This document shows positions 10,794 to 23,382 of a DNA stretch of 64,000 nt, piece after piece. Both the position numbers and the translations under genes were made by a program. Under the pieces are notes generated by a model. It made no database searches, was not told the origin of the DNA, and worked only from the letters and a program-made list of their open reading frames with translations. The first letter of the stretch is position 1. Each line of letters begins with the position of its first letter. Origin of the DNA: Tricholomella constricta (lineage: Eukaryota > Basidiomycota > Agaricomycetes > Agaricales > Lyophyllaceae); contig JAACJP010000011.1 of NCBI GenBank assembly GCA_013368375.1, positions 248,001-312,000 on the forward strand, in the 5' to 3' direction.

Positions 10794-13700
10794 ATGAGCG
10801 CACAAAGGCCTGACAGGATTAATATTCCAATTCGGACTTTTGGCGTGCAAGGGCCTGGTGGAGACGCTCAAGACAATGCTCAGGAGGAACCAACATTGCT
10901 GCGAAGAGTCCTGAGCCGCATTTCGTTCAGGAGCAAGCGACATCGACCGAGTACTACTTCTCAGTGGGACAGCCCGACCAGCCAGGATGGAGCGGCGGCC
11001 ATTCTCTCACCGACTACTGAACGGGCGCCGATACCAACCATGATACAACCTTCTGGAGAAGTCTACACTACACCTCTCCCGGTCCTCTCTATGATAGTCC
11101 TTTCAATCGTGAGCAGTCTTAATAACCATCTATTTTCTGGCTTGACATGACGTGCCGTGATTGGCTTATCTCAGACCATGCTCGGTGAATTTTTGTCCGC
11201 GAATGTATCAACGCCATTCCTGCTATTCATGGTCAAGGGTGTGTTTTCAGAAACATTTCAAGCCGCCTTTCACTCTAAGATAGCTATTCTCCCACAGGCT
11301 TTGATGAGCGCGCTAATGAATCTGAAGTTGCATTTTGGACGGGTATATTGGGTGCGTCACTTGTCTGTCGGCGATTCGGGGGGTTTTCACATTTTGCAGT
11401 GTCAACCTTTTTCCTAACACAGTTCGTGACGTCCTTGCTTTGGGTAATCACGTATATCGCCCCTTCCTCCGATCCTTATCTAATTACTCTGGTATCAGGC
11501 CACAGTCGCAGAGAAGCATGGGCGGCGCGCAGTTCTAATAATATCGCTGCTGGGAAGTGCTGTGACTTGCTTAATCTTTGGAACCTCGACGACCCTCCAG
11601 CAAGCCATCTGTATTCGGCTCATGCAAGGAATATTTGCAGGAGCTGTCGGTGTCGCGCGTGGATCCGTGACCTTCATCACCGATCCAAGTAATGAGGGCA
11701 GAGCCTACGCTATCTTAGGGTAATATTTAACATTGAGAGCAGTATATGTCCGCTCACTATGCTTTTGTATTTTTAGATTCAGCTGGGGATTGGGTGGTGT
11801 TGTCGGCGCTATCATAGGAGGATCTTGTCAGTCTTCATCTTCTAATTCCTGCTTATCGCTTACCTATCGTACAGTTGAAAGGCCTGCTATTAAATGGCCC
11901 GGGATATTCGGAGACATACCATTATTTATCACATATCCCTATTTGTTGCCCTGTGCCTTGGCCGCGCTCGTCACATTCATTGGTGAGCTATCTCCAGCTT
12001 TCGAAAGATTTAAAAACTTGATTATCCATATAGGCTCCATCCTCTCATGCTTCTTGGGCCGCGATGGAGGCTCTCGCGAAGGCGCGATTCGACTGGGCCC
12101 TGAGAAGATTGACGTGCACCCACCCATTCCTGAGGAAGAATCCACCCCTTCAAGCCCCGTTTTTGAAACTCACGAGAGGCCCAGTTTCATGGGATCTATA
12201 GGAAGGAAAGTCTCACAGAAGGTTTCTGGATACTTTGCTCAGCGCGTCCACGATGCTCACCGGGCGACGCCGCCTCTGAATACGTCCGCCCCACCTTCTG
12301 CGGTTCCTCTTTCGACTCCTGGAACGCGTCTGGAAAGAACGCGGACATTCTCGCGGACGAGTCGCGCAAACGGTTCTGCTTACGGTTACACTGGGAGCTA
12401 TCGCAATCGGCTGGCGAGTAATGCGACAACTATCAATGCGAGAAGGGGCAGTATGGCTAGCTCTCTTCGGCGGCGTCGGGGCAGTAATATGGGCAGTGTG
12501 CGAGAAGTCGCTGAGACTCCCGATCTCAACTTTGCTCAGAGACTACTGATGGCAAACGAGAATGCTGTAACGAATATTGCGGACCTATGGGTTGCTGCGG
12601 CCATGAATGTCGATAATGAAGATCCTTTCGAGAGCGACTCAGAGGATGGCTCAGACGATGATGCGGAATCTGTGGATCTCGGGCAAGTTTCGAGCGAAGA
12701 TGTGGAGGTGCATGATACTCTTGAAGAGGACCCTGGAGCTGGTCGAGGGCGACACCCAAGTTCACATCGAAATGCTATACCTATTCCGCGTCTTGGCTTG
12801 TCTCATAGACCTTCGAACGCGACGTCTTTACGGCCGCCGAGATCATTCAGCTCTGCACGTTCCCCACGACGACCATCGCACTCACAACAAAGTCCCTTAC
12901 GCCATCCCTCTGTTTCATTCTCCCAGGCGGCGTATGGAACTCCTACATCACGCCGCTTTTCATCCACAGTACCGAGCATTTTTGCGCATCCAGGCGTCAA
13001 GACACCGCCCGCTGTTCTAGACGCCCAACAGTTACTCCTCAGGAGTGATCTTGAAACGACTCCCACTGGTGACGTTCTGAACCCTATCACGGAGTCATGG
13101 CCTCTGTCTGCGGAGTCCCAGTCTGACGTCGAATCTCTCATCGAGAAGCCACCATCATTGACTTCCCAGCTGCCCGTCCTCGTCATAGTCCAGTATGGCA
13201 TGATGGCGCTGCACACAACTACCCACGATCAAGTCTTCATGTCGTATCTTGTCACGTAAGTGTGAATGTTCGCTGGCAGGTCCGCAGTTGATCAAAATTG
13301 ATCATAACATCTCGACAGGGATTACGACGCAGGGGGTTTGAACCTCAATGCCGGGCATTTTGCTCAACTCAGTGAGATCTAATGTTCCTGGTTCTTTATA
13401 TTTCATGTTCTGACAGATTGAAGTCGCCTTGATGTGCCTTGCACAGATCGCCTACCAATTCTATCTTTATCCGTAAGTTCAACTTGATTCTCTCTTGTCT
13501 TAGAGACTAATATATAAATGACGTTGACAGTAATATTGGGTATGGTTCTCATCTTATTGAAACAAATTAATCTTTTTCTGACCATATCTTGAAAGACCCC
13601 CAAGAGGACGCTTTTCGCATCTGGCGATGTTCCGAGTGGGGTCTCTACTCTTTATTCCCGCCTATCTGAGCGTGATCCTCTACCGACCGTTTGCCAGCGC

Positions 13701-14234
13701 AAATGATGACGGGAACTTCCTAGTCATGACAGGTAAACGTTTTTCCGCTGCATATGTCCGTCTGTACTGACAGTTTTACGATCTTCAGCGCTAGCACTCA
13801 GCACGTAAGTCCCTAGATATTCCTTTTTATGATGTGGATGATAGATTGAACCATTGTTCAGAGCTCTGCGGTACTGCGGAATTACTTTTGGATACACTGC
13901 AATATCTATCCTTTTAAATTACAGTAAGGAAAAGTCTCAACTCAGACACAAACACATACTGATGTCGAGCTTGCAGTGACGCCGCCGAGTGCCGTTGGCT
14001 ATGCAAACGGCATCGCACAGAGCATTGTTAGCCTTGCTCGCTGTATCGGACCTGTAATTGGTGGCTATGTGAGCTTTCGTCGAGTACACTGATGCATACC
14101 AATTGCTGACAGTAATTCATTCATAGCTGTGGTCAACGAGTATCCAAGATAATCCCTCCGGGTATCCACTCGGGTTCATCGTCTGCGCCGGATTTTGTGG
14201 ACTGTCTGTGATTCAAAGTTACTTGATCAGATAA
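10794..14234 (+). CDS. MFS transporter with long central cytoplasmic loop (YCR023C/ZIFL-like)
   Basis: At least ten exons encode a 12-TM major facilitator protein. A variant of the MFS signature loop is visible as AEKHGRRAVLI after the second helix (about 11515-11545), followed by helices around GSAVTCLIFG and WGLGGVVGAIIGGS. Between helices 6 and 7 lies an unusually long hydrophilic loop (about 12050-13150, over 350 residues) rich in Ser/Arg, with an acidic block DSEDGSDDDAESVD. The second half resumes with SLLFIPAYLSVILY and ends SVIQSYLIR. This architecture matches fungal homologues of yeast YCR023C and plant ZIFL carriers, usually vacuolar or plasma membrane. The substrate is unknown. The loop is a likely phosphorylation platform. 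Exon ends after 13255 are approximate. Confidence 0.85.
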
Positions 14235-14433
14235 AAGTATATCTTACGCCATATCTTGTCTTCCGATTGTTACAATACTACTTGCCTATGCATGGATCCG
14301 ATGGACATTGCTTTTGAATTCCCTTTGCGATGCGTTTGGATCAAAGACGTATGCCAAACTGATCAAATCGGCTTCCAATCTATTTGCCGCCGATTTTTGA
14401 GCGACTCTGTGCTCTTCACTCAACTACCTTCCC

Positions 14434-17371
14434 ATGTCTCTATCTGATGTACCTCTAAAACGAGCCGGTAAGCGTAAGCTACAAGATAAATCCTCTTCTG
14501 CGCGGAAAAAGATCAAAAGTCGCCATCGTACTCTGGACGAATTACCATGGAAAACTGTCGCGACACCGAAGGAAGCAGGCCTGGATGGGGACGAAGGTAT
14601 TCTTGAGGTGGAAGAGGTTGAAGGTGTAGAGGTGGTATATGAAGAGGTCGAAGGTGGTAGAGTGATAAAATTCAACGTGCGATACCCTGATAGCGCGTCC
14701 ATGGCCGTTGGATGCTAATGTTTTGCAGGTTATTGAAAACGACGAGGAACAACCGAGCAAGGGACCAACCTCCAAAAAGATCAAGGCTGTTCCGAAGGAG
14801 GTCCAGCTGACTGAGCTTCCCCTTGCTGAGGAGGTGGTGGAATCCTTCGATTGTAGGTTCTCTCCTCTAGCCTTCCATACTTCCTGTATTCACTCTTTGA
14901 AGCAGCAGAACTCTTGCCTGAATGGCACAAGTTGTCGTTACATCCACAACTGTTGAAAGCACTTTACTCTAAGGGCTTCAAGTCGCCGACACCCATCCAA
15001 GCAGCCTCCTTACCGCCAGCATTGGCTGATAGGGATGTTGTCGGTATTGCACAAACGGTGAGTTAGACACAACTTCAACCTGAGAATGAACTTGATTTCA
15101 CTGCGTCTTCTTTTAGGGCTCCGGTAAAACATTGGCATACGGATTGCCTATCCTTCAGTATCTTCTATCTCAGCCGCGACTTACGCCAGGCACCAAACGG
15201 CCAGTCCGTGCGCTCATCCTAGCGCCTACCCGCGAGCTGGCGCTGCAAGTCTCATCACATCTAAATGCCTGCCTTAACCCGAACGATGTTTCCGCACTCG
15301 AGGCTGAGGATCCCCAGAGTACCGAATCGAACAAGGAAGGGAAAGCCACTATTGGAAATGGGAAGGCTAAAGGTAAAGGAAAAGCGAAAGCTGAACCAGC
15401 GGCACCCGTAGCCCAGAAACCTCCGCCGCGCGTCAGTGTTGCCGCCATTGTTGGTGGAATGTCTGCCCAGAAGCAGCGTCGAATCTTGGACCGAGGTGTA
15501 GACGTCCTTGTCGCCACACCTGGCCGATTGTGGGATATCATGGAAGCGGTACGTTCCAGAATATCATATCCGACTCATTTACTTATTTTCTTGATAGGAT
15601 GATGTTCTATCGAGGGACATTAAGAGGCTCCGGTTTTTGGTACTCGATGAGGCCGATCGAATGATTGAAACTGGACATTTCGCAGAATTGGATAATATCC
15701 TTCGTTTGACACTTCGCGAGAATAAGTAAGCTCATTGACCGTTCAACTTGAAATGTGTTCTAATTATTAGCGCAGGGAGGATCAAATCGACACAGAATTT
15801 GACAATGAATTTGGGGATGAGAAAGAAGAATCGAAGGAAGGGATAAAAGATGGCCTTCAGACGTTTGTCTTTTCGGCCACGCTCAGCAAAGATCTCCAAC
15901 GAAACGTCAAGCGACGGTCTCGTCCTAAAAGCGCTGGAAAGTATAAGAAACGCGACGAGAAGCCGGCAACGACCCTCGGTCAGTCTCCGATTTGCATTTC
16001 CAAACTACCCCGTCAATCTCATATATCTTGCGTTGCTTTCCAATAAACTTAAGACGATCTACTTCTTCGTCTCGATTTCCGAGATCCAGACCCTCAGGTC
16101 ATCGATTTGAGTCCGGAGGGTGGCGTCGTCTCCACTCTGCAAGAGAGCAAGATTGAATGTCTCTCTGCTGACAAGGTCAGAACGCTGTTTATCCGTAGGA
16201 GATAAGCGTCGATAACATTTATTCTATTCGGCTTGTGGTGCAGGATGTATACCTGTATTACTTCTTTCTGCGATATCCTGGGAGATCCCTAGTATTCCTT
16301 TCTTCGATCGACGGGATCCGACGACTTATGCCGCTGATGGAATTGCTCAACGTGAATGCTTTTCCTTTGCATTCCCAATTGGAGCAACGCCAGCGCCTGA
16401 AGAATCTCGACCGGTGAGTTTATTCGGCATTTCCTTGATGATCGACCGCTCCTACTCTCCTGTTCTCCTCGACTAACCATTCTATTGAGATTTACCAACA
16501 CCCCGAACGCCATCCTACTCGCCACTGACATCGCCGCTCGAGGTCTCGATATTCCTGCAGTAGATCATGTCATCCATTATCAGATACCGCGGTCCGCAGA
16601 TTCGTATGTGCATCGCAACGGGCGTACGGCGCGTGCCACGAGAAAAGGGTTTAGCTTGCTGATGTGTGCTCCCGATGAGAAACGGGTTGTGAGAGCACTT
16701 CTAGGGAACTTGGGCCGCCGTAAGCCTCCTTCACGTTCATTCCTCTCTGGCACAATCTGCTCACAGTATCGTTGGGTACAGAGGAGGACGAAATCCCGGA
16801 GATTTCGATGGAGCTGACCTTACTGGACAAGCTCAAACATCGCGTACAGCTTGCACGTAAAATCGAGACGGCACACCATAAAGTCAAAAAAGCGAATCAT
16901 GACAGGAACTGGATGAAAGAGACAGCGGCGGCGATGGAGATCGAGCTTGACTCGGATTACCTCAGGTACACTTCTATTTTCCATCTAAAGCGTAAAAACC
17001 ATAAATGACCGACGTCAAAAGCGACGACGAGGACAAGCTCGCAAACCAGAAGCGCAAGGCGAAGGATGCTAAGAACGCAGCGCTAAAAGCTGAGCTCAAG
17101 CATCTTCTTTCACAACCCCTCATTGCACGAGGAGTGTTCGCGAAGTACATTACATCGGGGAGTCGACAAATCGTCGACGACCTCATTGCAGGTGCAAGTG
17201 AGTATTGAGCAATATCACGCTGGTAAAAATTAACGTGCTTCGATAGATAACGAGACGATGGTGGGTCTTACGAAGGCAGAAGCTGGGAGTAGCCTGGTGG
17301 CGCCAAAAAAGAAGAAAAAGCAACCAGTGAAGGAGGAGCACGAGGAATGGGAAGGGATTAGCGCCGACTGA
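14434..17371 (+). CDS. MAK5: ATP-dependent RNA helicase MAK5/DDX24 (60S biogenesis)
   Basis: A DEAD-box helicase split by about nine short introns. In order one sees a Lys-rich N-terminus, the Q-motif text [23 protein letters not shown], a Lys/Ala/Pro-rich insertion of about 60 residues, [31 protein letters not shown] and HRNGRTAR. The family usually has Ser where Asn stands in the last motif. The insertion after motif Ia, the partner text LPEWHKL before the Q motif and a Lys-rich C-tail (APKKKKKQP) identify MAK5/DDX24 rather than other nucleolar helicases. Mak5 is required for 25S rRNA maturation and stable 60S assembly in the nucleolus. It lies 200 bp behind the MFS gene on the same strand and converges on NDUFB7 with a 252-bp gap. 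Confidence 0.92.
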
Positions 17372-17623
17372 GTTTACCTCGTGCCCAATTTTCCAGTGCT
17401 GGTGTCATTCTTTAGACACGATGGAAACCTTAACATCTCGCGAGAACTGTATCAGCCAGCCGGTGTGGTGTAGCTTATTTGAGTGCTGTAGAAGGGTTGT
17501 TCTTCCGCACTGTTCACGATATTGAAAGGCTGCTTGCGTTTGCGCAAAATCTGTTCAAATCTCAAAGAAAGAACTGACCCGCGCAAGCTATGCAAAAAAG
17601 GATTCTATGAGTTCCATCACCAT

Positions 17624-18105
17624 CTACTCTGCCTCTTCAGCAGCGGCCCGCTTCTGTTTCGACAACTCCTTCATCCGACGGATATAGCTGCAAAGAAGAG
17701 TTAGCAACTCCGAGCACACCCGACATGAAGAAAGTTATGAAAACGCACTCGTCGTACTGACACCTGTGTAAGAAGAAATTCTCAGGGTAAGATCAAAACG
17801 AGAATGTCGACCAAAGACGCACTTCTCATACGTATGGCGTTCGTGGTCGCATTCCCAGGGCATGTAGAGCTTTTCCTTCCGACATATGTTGAGCGGTAGA
17901 AGAAGGCTATCCCAACGTATGGTGGTTTCGCATGAAGCAGGAACAAAAAGAGAGCAGATAATCGGCCAAGTTTATGAGAAAAAGGTCAGTTTAACTGTGA
18001 CCGGAACCATGGCAAGAAAACGAACGCAGAGCATTGGTCTCTCCATCCTAAAGGCACCCTGTTTGCCTTAAGCTCCATTTGTGATGCTGTCGTTGCTGAT
18101 GCCAT
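17624..18105 (-). CDS. NDUFB7: NADH:ubiquinone oxidoreductase subunit NDUFB7 (B18)
   Basis: No single frame shows this gene. Spliced from exons 18105-18026, 17906-17823, 17763-17749 and 17687-17624 it gives 80 residues. Cysteines at 25, 35, 46 and 56 form two exact CX9C pairs around LPLNIC and MPWECDHERHTYEKC, followed by YIRRMKEL and a charged tail, which is diagnostic for the B18 subunit. The protein is an accessory subunit on the intermembrane-space face of complex I and a Mia40 substrate. The third exon is only 15 nt and encodes parts of KCQYDD. Both flanking introns (59 and 61 nt) are in phase and carry canonical ends. The gene is divergent from PWP2. Confidence 0.93.
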
Positions 18106-18442
18106 ATTCGAAGTGACGAGACTTCAGCAGAAGTTGCCAAAGTAGACTGGGAAAGTCGGTGTTGCTATCGGCTTTGTGCTGCTCGAGAGTCGGAAACAGG
18201 AAGACGATTATTTGGCAGCGGCACCAAAACTAAATAGGAGAAATCGTCCATCCATTTCAGATTCATACCAGCTACATAGTCTGTAGACCTTGCTTCACTT
18301 TACAGTGCATCATGAATACATTGATGTAAGGAGGTTTTTTACTCCAATGCAAGTTAGGTTCAGTGAAAGAGTGGTTTTACGAAATCTAATCTAATCGGAA
18401 CGCTTTGTTTACACAGTGGGTCAGTGGCTGTGTAACTAAAAA
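18106..18442. promoter_or_regulatory. shared divergent promoter NDUFB7 / PWP2
   Basis: The two ATGs are 337 bp apart and face away from each other, so both promoters must fall here. No clean TATA box is visible for either gene. The interval is AT-rich towards PWP2. That the two genes share control is inference from spacing. Confidence 0.5.
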
Positions 18443-21426
18443 ATGAAGGCGAACTACAAGGTCGGTAACGTTCTCCAGAATCGTGAAGCACGGCTGACTC
18501 TTCTTCGATACAGTTCTCGAATATTTGTGGAACTGTTTACCGCCAAGGGAACATATTATTCACGTCTGATGGAAACTCGCTGTTGAGTCCGGTCGGAAAT
18601 CGCGTCTCGGTGTTCGATCTTGTAAAGTGGGTTGCTGTTACCCTTGTCGTGTTTCTCTAATCGTTTCCATTGCAGTAACAAATCCTTCACATTGGCTTTT
18701 GAAAATCGGAAGAATATCGCTGCTATCGCTCTGAGTCCAGATTCCAATGTTCTTGTGAGCGTGGATCAAGGTGCGTCGTAGGCCAATTCTATTGTAAACT
18801 CGGGCTGAGAAAATGTAGATGGTCGGGCTCTCCTGGTAAACTTCAAGCGCGGAGTGGTTCTTCACCACTTTAACTTCAAAAAGCCCGTGAAAGATATCAA
18901 ATTCTCACCTGACGGAAAGTAAGGAAGCTCTCTCTACCGTGCTTGTCCAAGAATCGACCAACCCTCGTTCAAGTTACATTGCAGTAACTCATGATGCCCA
19001 TGTCCAAGTATGGAGGACGCCAAACCACTTGGTCCGCGAATTTGCGCCTTTCACGTTACACCGAACGTATACAGGCCATCACGACGAAATCCTGAGTATC
19101 CAGTGGTCCCCAGACTCAAAGTACGTCTAAATCTCCTTCGTATCCTAATCATTTTCTTACTCGAACGCCCTAAGGTGCTTCATCACCACTTCTCGAGACA
19201 TGACGGCCCGACTCTTTACTTTGGATCCTGTGGAAGGTTTCAGACCCAAAACATTTGCTGGACACAAGGATGCAGTTCTAGGAGCTTATTTCTCGGCGGA
19301 CGGAACGACTGTGAGCGTGGTCATCTCTTGCCTACTTGTTTACTTATTGTCCTTGCTAGATTTACACTGTGAGCCGAGACGGAGCGGTTTTCACCTGGAA
19401 AGCAAAAGAGTCGGATCTCGACTCAGACTCTGATGTAGAGGAACCAATCGCCTCGACGTCAAATGGCACTGGTATAGGCAACCGTATTGCCAACACCCGA
19501 TGGGGTGTCCACAAAAGGAACTATTTCAAACAATCGAACACCAAAGTTGTTTGCACGACCTTCCACCCCTCCTCCAATCTCCTTGTCGTAGGCTTCTCCA
19601 CAGGTATATTTGGCCTGTGGGAGATGCCTGCCTTCTCCAATATCCACACCCTGAGTATCTCTCAGGAAAAAATCTCGTCAGTCGCGATCAATCCTTCAGG
19701 CGAATGGCTCGCCTTTGGTGCGAAGAAGCTCGGCCAGCTCCTGGTATGGGAATGGCAATCTGAATCATACGTGCTCAAGCAGCAGGGCCATTTCTATGAC
19801 ATGAATACCCTTGCTTACGCGCCGGATGGCCAGACAATAGCGACAGGCGGAGACGACGGCAAGGTGAAAGTATGGTCGACATATAATGGCTTCTGCTTCG
19901 TGACTTTCACAGAACACAGTGCACCGATCTCCACCGTGGCATTCGCCAAGCATGGAAGTGTGCTTTTCTCCGCGTCCCTTGACGGCACCGTGCGTGCTTA
20001 CGACCTCATACGATATCGAAACTTCCGGACCTTCACTTCTCCATCACCTGTACAATTCTCCTCCTTGGCCGTTGACCCTTCGGGCGAGGTGGTTGCTGCC
20101 GGTTCAACTGATTCCTTTGAAGTCTTCTTGTGGTCCGTCCAGACCGGGAAACTTCTCGATATACTGTCTGGCCACGAAGGTCCTGTAAGCTCGTTGGCGT
20201 TTTCTCCATCGGGGGTGAACCAGCTAGCAAGTGGGTCGTGGGATAAAACGGTTCGTATTTGGAACGTCTTTGGTCGCTCCCGTGCTGTAGAACCCCTGAC
20301 CGTCACGTCGGACGTCCTCACCCTCGCTTTCCGCCCGGACGGCAAGGAGCTCGCGGCCTCCACCCTCGACGGTCAGATCACGTTTTTCGACGTCCAGGAG
20401 AGCAAACAGACAAATGTCATCGACGGCCGGAAGGACGTCTCCGGCGGTCGTAAAGCCGACGATCGCGTCTCCGCGGCGAACAGCTCCTCGGGCAAGGCAT
20501 ACAACAGCCTCGCCTACACTGCCGACGGCCGCTGTCTCATTGCTGGCGGCAACAGCAAATACGTGGTCATCTACGACGTCCGTGAAGGCGAGGGAGTGAT
20601 GGTGAAAAAATTCCAGATATCAGAGAACCTGTCGCTTGATGGCACAGAAGAATTCTTGGATAGTCGGAAGGTCAATGACGCCGGTATTAACACCGATCTT
20701 ATTGATATGCGTGGGGACGAGAGCGATCTGGAGGACAGGATGGATGTCAGCTTGCCAGGGGCCAGCCGGGGTGCTGGCGATATGTCGATACGGCGGTACA
20801 GGCAGGAAGCACGGACGAAGTGCGTGCGATTCTCACCGACTGGACGTGCGTGGGCGGCAGCCTCGACTGAAGGCCTGCTAATCTACTCGCTGGACGACTC
20901 GGTTACGTTCGATCCATTCGACCTTTCCATGGATCTTACACCCCAGTCCGTACTTGAGGTATTGGAGACGCGAGAATATCTCAAAGCACTGGTCATGGCG
21001 TTCCGCTTAAACGAGAAGCCCTTGATACAGCGAGTCTTTGAAGCTATCCCAAGGGGGGACATTCGACTTGTTGCCCGACAGCTGCCGTTTATTTATGTCC
21101 CACTGCTTCTCCGGTTCGTCGCAGAACATCTGGATCAGACCCCGCACCTTGAGTTCGACTTGCTATGGATCAACACATTGCTCATGGCGCATGGAAGAAT
21201 TCTCAGGGATAGATCGGGGGAGTACGCCAGCGTCTTCAGAGTTCTACAGAAAACTCTCTCAGACTCTGAGCAGTCGATTTCTAAATTGCAAGTCTCTCAT
21301 CCTCTTATTCTTTGAAAGTGACTAACTCTCCTTTTTAGATGCGAAGACAATTCGTCCTCGTTATCCTACCTTATCGACCAGTTGAAGAAGAAGGAAGACA
21401 CAGATGTCGATATGATAGCTCCTTGA
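18443..21426 (+). CDS. PWP2: PWP2, U3 snoRNP (UTP-B) WD40 protein
   Basis: The first exon, MKANYK, splices over a short intron to FSNICGTVYRQGN, the standard PWP2 opening. Further small exons complete the first WD40 propeller (FENRKNIAAI, FSPDGK, GHHDEIL, FAGHKDAVLGAYFS). One large exon from about 19364 to 21293 holds the second propeller (TFHPSSNLLVVGFSTG, GGDDGKVKVW, SASLDGTVRAYD, SGSWDKTVRIW) and the C-terminal Utp12-like helical domain (about 20890-21290), then a final exon ends in KKKEDTDVDMIAP. PWP2 nucleates the UTP-B subcomplex of the small-subunit processome in the nucleolus. An acidic insertion DLDSDSDVEEP sits between the propellers, as is usual. The model is complete and of expected length (close to 900 residues). 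Confidence 0.94.
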
Positions 21427-22137
21427 TAGATCTATCCCTCTTACGCTCAATCTCCTTTCGACGTTGTGCAGGATGTCGTCCGTTCATATAACGTTCTTGT
21501 GCATTTGCAAGTCAAGTTCCTCGTGTCGACAACAGCTGTACCCCAGAGACGTCATTCTACAGGTTGCAAGCCCAGCTCCGGCCTCCGCAGGGTGGCAAAA
21601 ATATGGTTTGGGAATACGCATGCTTCGTTCCTCGTGGTGGCAAGGGGCTAGTTAAACCCAAGTATTCTTACCCTAGGCGAGTTTGTTGCTTCTGCGATGC
21701 TGGTTACTCGACGCCTTCTCCGTTTCTTTGCAAGACCACTCGTCCGTCACAACTGAGATCCGTGAACTCAGAAGTCCGCTTGCGAGTCGGGTATATATAT
21801 ATTCGATTGGGCAGCGAGGGCTTTAGATATGTCGATGCTTTCAAGGAACCATAGTAAAGTGATTGTTTTCCTGTGGCATCGCGCAGGATCGAGCATCACG
21901 TATCATTTAGAGAGATCCGTTTATTTACTGGGATTGCACACTGCTGATGCGCTCTGGCATCTCTATCTGACAATCTTTAAGCCTAATGTCACCATCTGGC
22001 CGTGGTGCAGTGATAAATGATCTTGCGACAATGTCTGAACAGAGCCATCGCTCGTGAAATTGCTGGGCAAGGTATGATATACAATGGCGATTAGCAACAC
22101 CCTCTGCAGAACCTGATAAACCATTACCTGGATGTGT
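21427..22137. other. convergent intergenic spacer
   Basis: Lies between the 3' ends of PWP2 and the F-box-like gene. It holds a short TA run at about 21793-21801. No coding frame with family resemblance was found. Confidence 0.5.
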
Positions 22138-23382
22138 CTAAGTAACCGGAATGATGGTTTTATATCGATGGGAGCCCCTTAGATATCGACGAACTTCAAC
22201 GAACAGACGACGCGTTGAAAGCAAGCGTGGCATCGTCTGTTCGAAGGCCATCTTGTAGATTGGGTCTGCAACTTCGCTAGAGTCCGCAACTGTTACCGCC
22301 ATGCGCTGAAATTGCGTGGTGTGGCGTGCTCTCGTCATCGTTTCATCCAATTGACGCCATATTGCACTACTTTGAACGCCGCCAGGCATACATAGCTCTC
22401 CATCGGTCACGATGACAATCTCTACGAGATTGTTTGTCGTCGGTACTGAGTCAAGGAGGCGCGATATGCGACGCAGCACGTGCAAGTGCATGGGATGGAA
22501 CATAAGCCGTTGCAAATTATGCACATTCGGGAGGTCGAATTCCTGTACGGCCGCTTCAGAAATTGCAAGCGTCGGTGAGTACACAGGGTAATGAAGAACC
22601 TATCTATGCTTACCATGGATGCCATTGAATTCAAGCTGTTCCATGTGTGGCCCTGCGACTTCGAGCAACTTGCGACATTCGACGAGATCTTCATTCTGCC
22701 AGATGTACATTTCGATTTTTCGGAGGCGCTCGAGGGACAGAGCTGACGTTGGGTCGCCAAGGACCCTTTGAAGTCCTTGTAGTGCGGCGGTGCTGCATTC
22801 TATTCTCAGGGATTGGAGATAACCTCGATCCAGATTTGTGGTAATAGAAGCAGTGCTGCCCAGATCGGTAGCAAACGTGGTACGCCAGATTTCAAGTGTT
22901 TCCAGATGAGGGCATAAACGAAGAGTGTGGGAGGGGAATCCTTCAAGGTTGCGAATATTAAGAGTGTGAAGGGTAGGCCTCTTGATTGCTCTACATAGAT
23001 CGTCCTTGGCTTCCTTCGGCAAAAACCCCCATCGCATTCCATAGTGTCCCGTCATATGCAAATAACTCAACCTTGGAGTCCATGACAACCATTCCAGTGA
23101 CCTGTTAAATTCATGGGATGGTGAGAACTCGACAGAGACGGATTCCACGAAACTGCAAAGCCGTGGGCTGGACGTCAGAGATCTGAGGAATAGATCATCT
23201 CTGGACCAGATGGGAGAGATGGCAGTGTAAAAAAAGATCTTTTTGAATAGTTGCCGCTGAGCTGGATCACGAAATGAAGAGGAGACGGTGCTGCACGCTA
23301 TAAATGTGCGGCGACTTTCAGGGCCTTCGAGCTCCTCGATAATCTGGTTGATTATCTCCTGAGGGAACGTAAGATTAGACAT
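22138..23382 (-). CDS. F-box-like protein with degenerate leucine repeats
   Basis: Two exons (23382-22614 and 22553-22138) joined over a 60-nt intron give 394 residues. The first 45 residues (LTFPQEIINQIIEELEGPESRRTFIACSTVSSSFRDPAQ in two halves) follow the F-box pattern of mushroom proteins: L/I-P-x-E-I-x-x-x-I-I, then CSxVSxxFR. The remainder is a series of leucine-spaced strands (LSYLHMTG, LHTLNIRNLEG, LETLEIWR, LQSLRIEC) like degenerate LRRs. Such proteins recruit substrates to SCF ubiquitin ligases, but basidiomycete genomes carry hundreds of paralogues and the target is unknown. Minus strand, convergent with PWP2. Confidence 0.8.

Noticed and set aside
6351..14234. Terpene biosynthetic cluster made of the synthase and the MFS transporter
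   Set aside because: The transporter belongs to a conserved housekeeping-type family, is 3.2 kb away across an empty spacer, and no P450, dehydrogenase or regulator is present.
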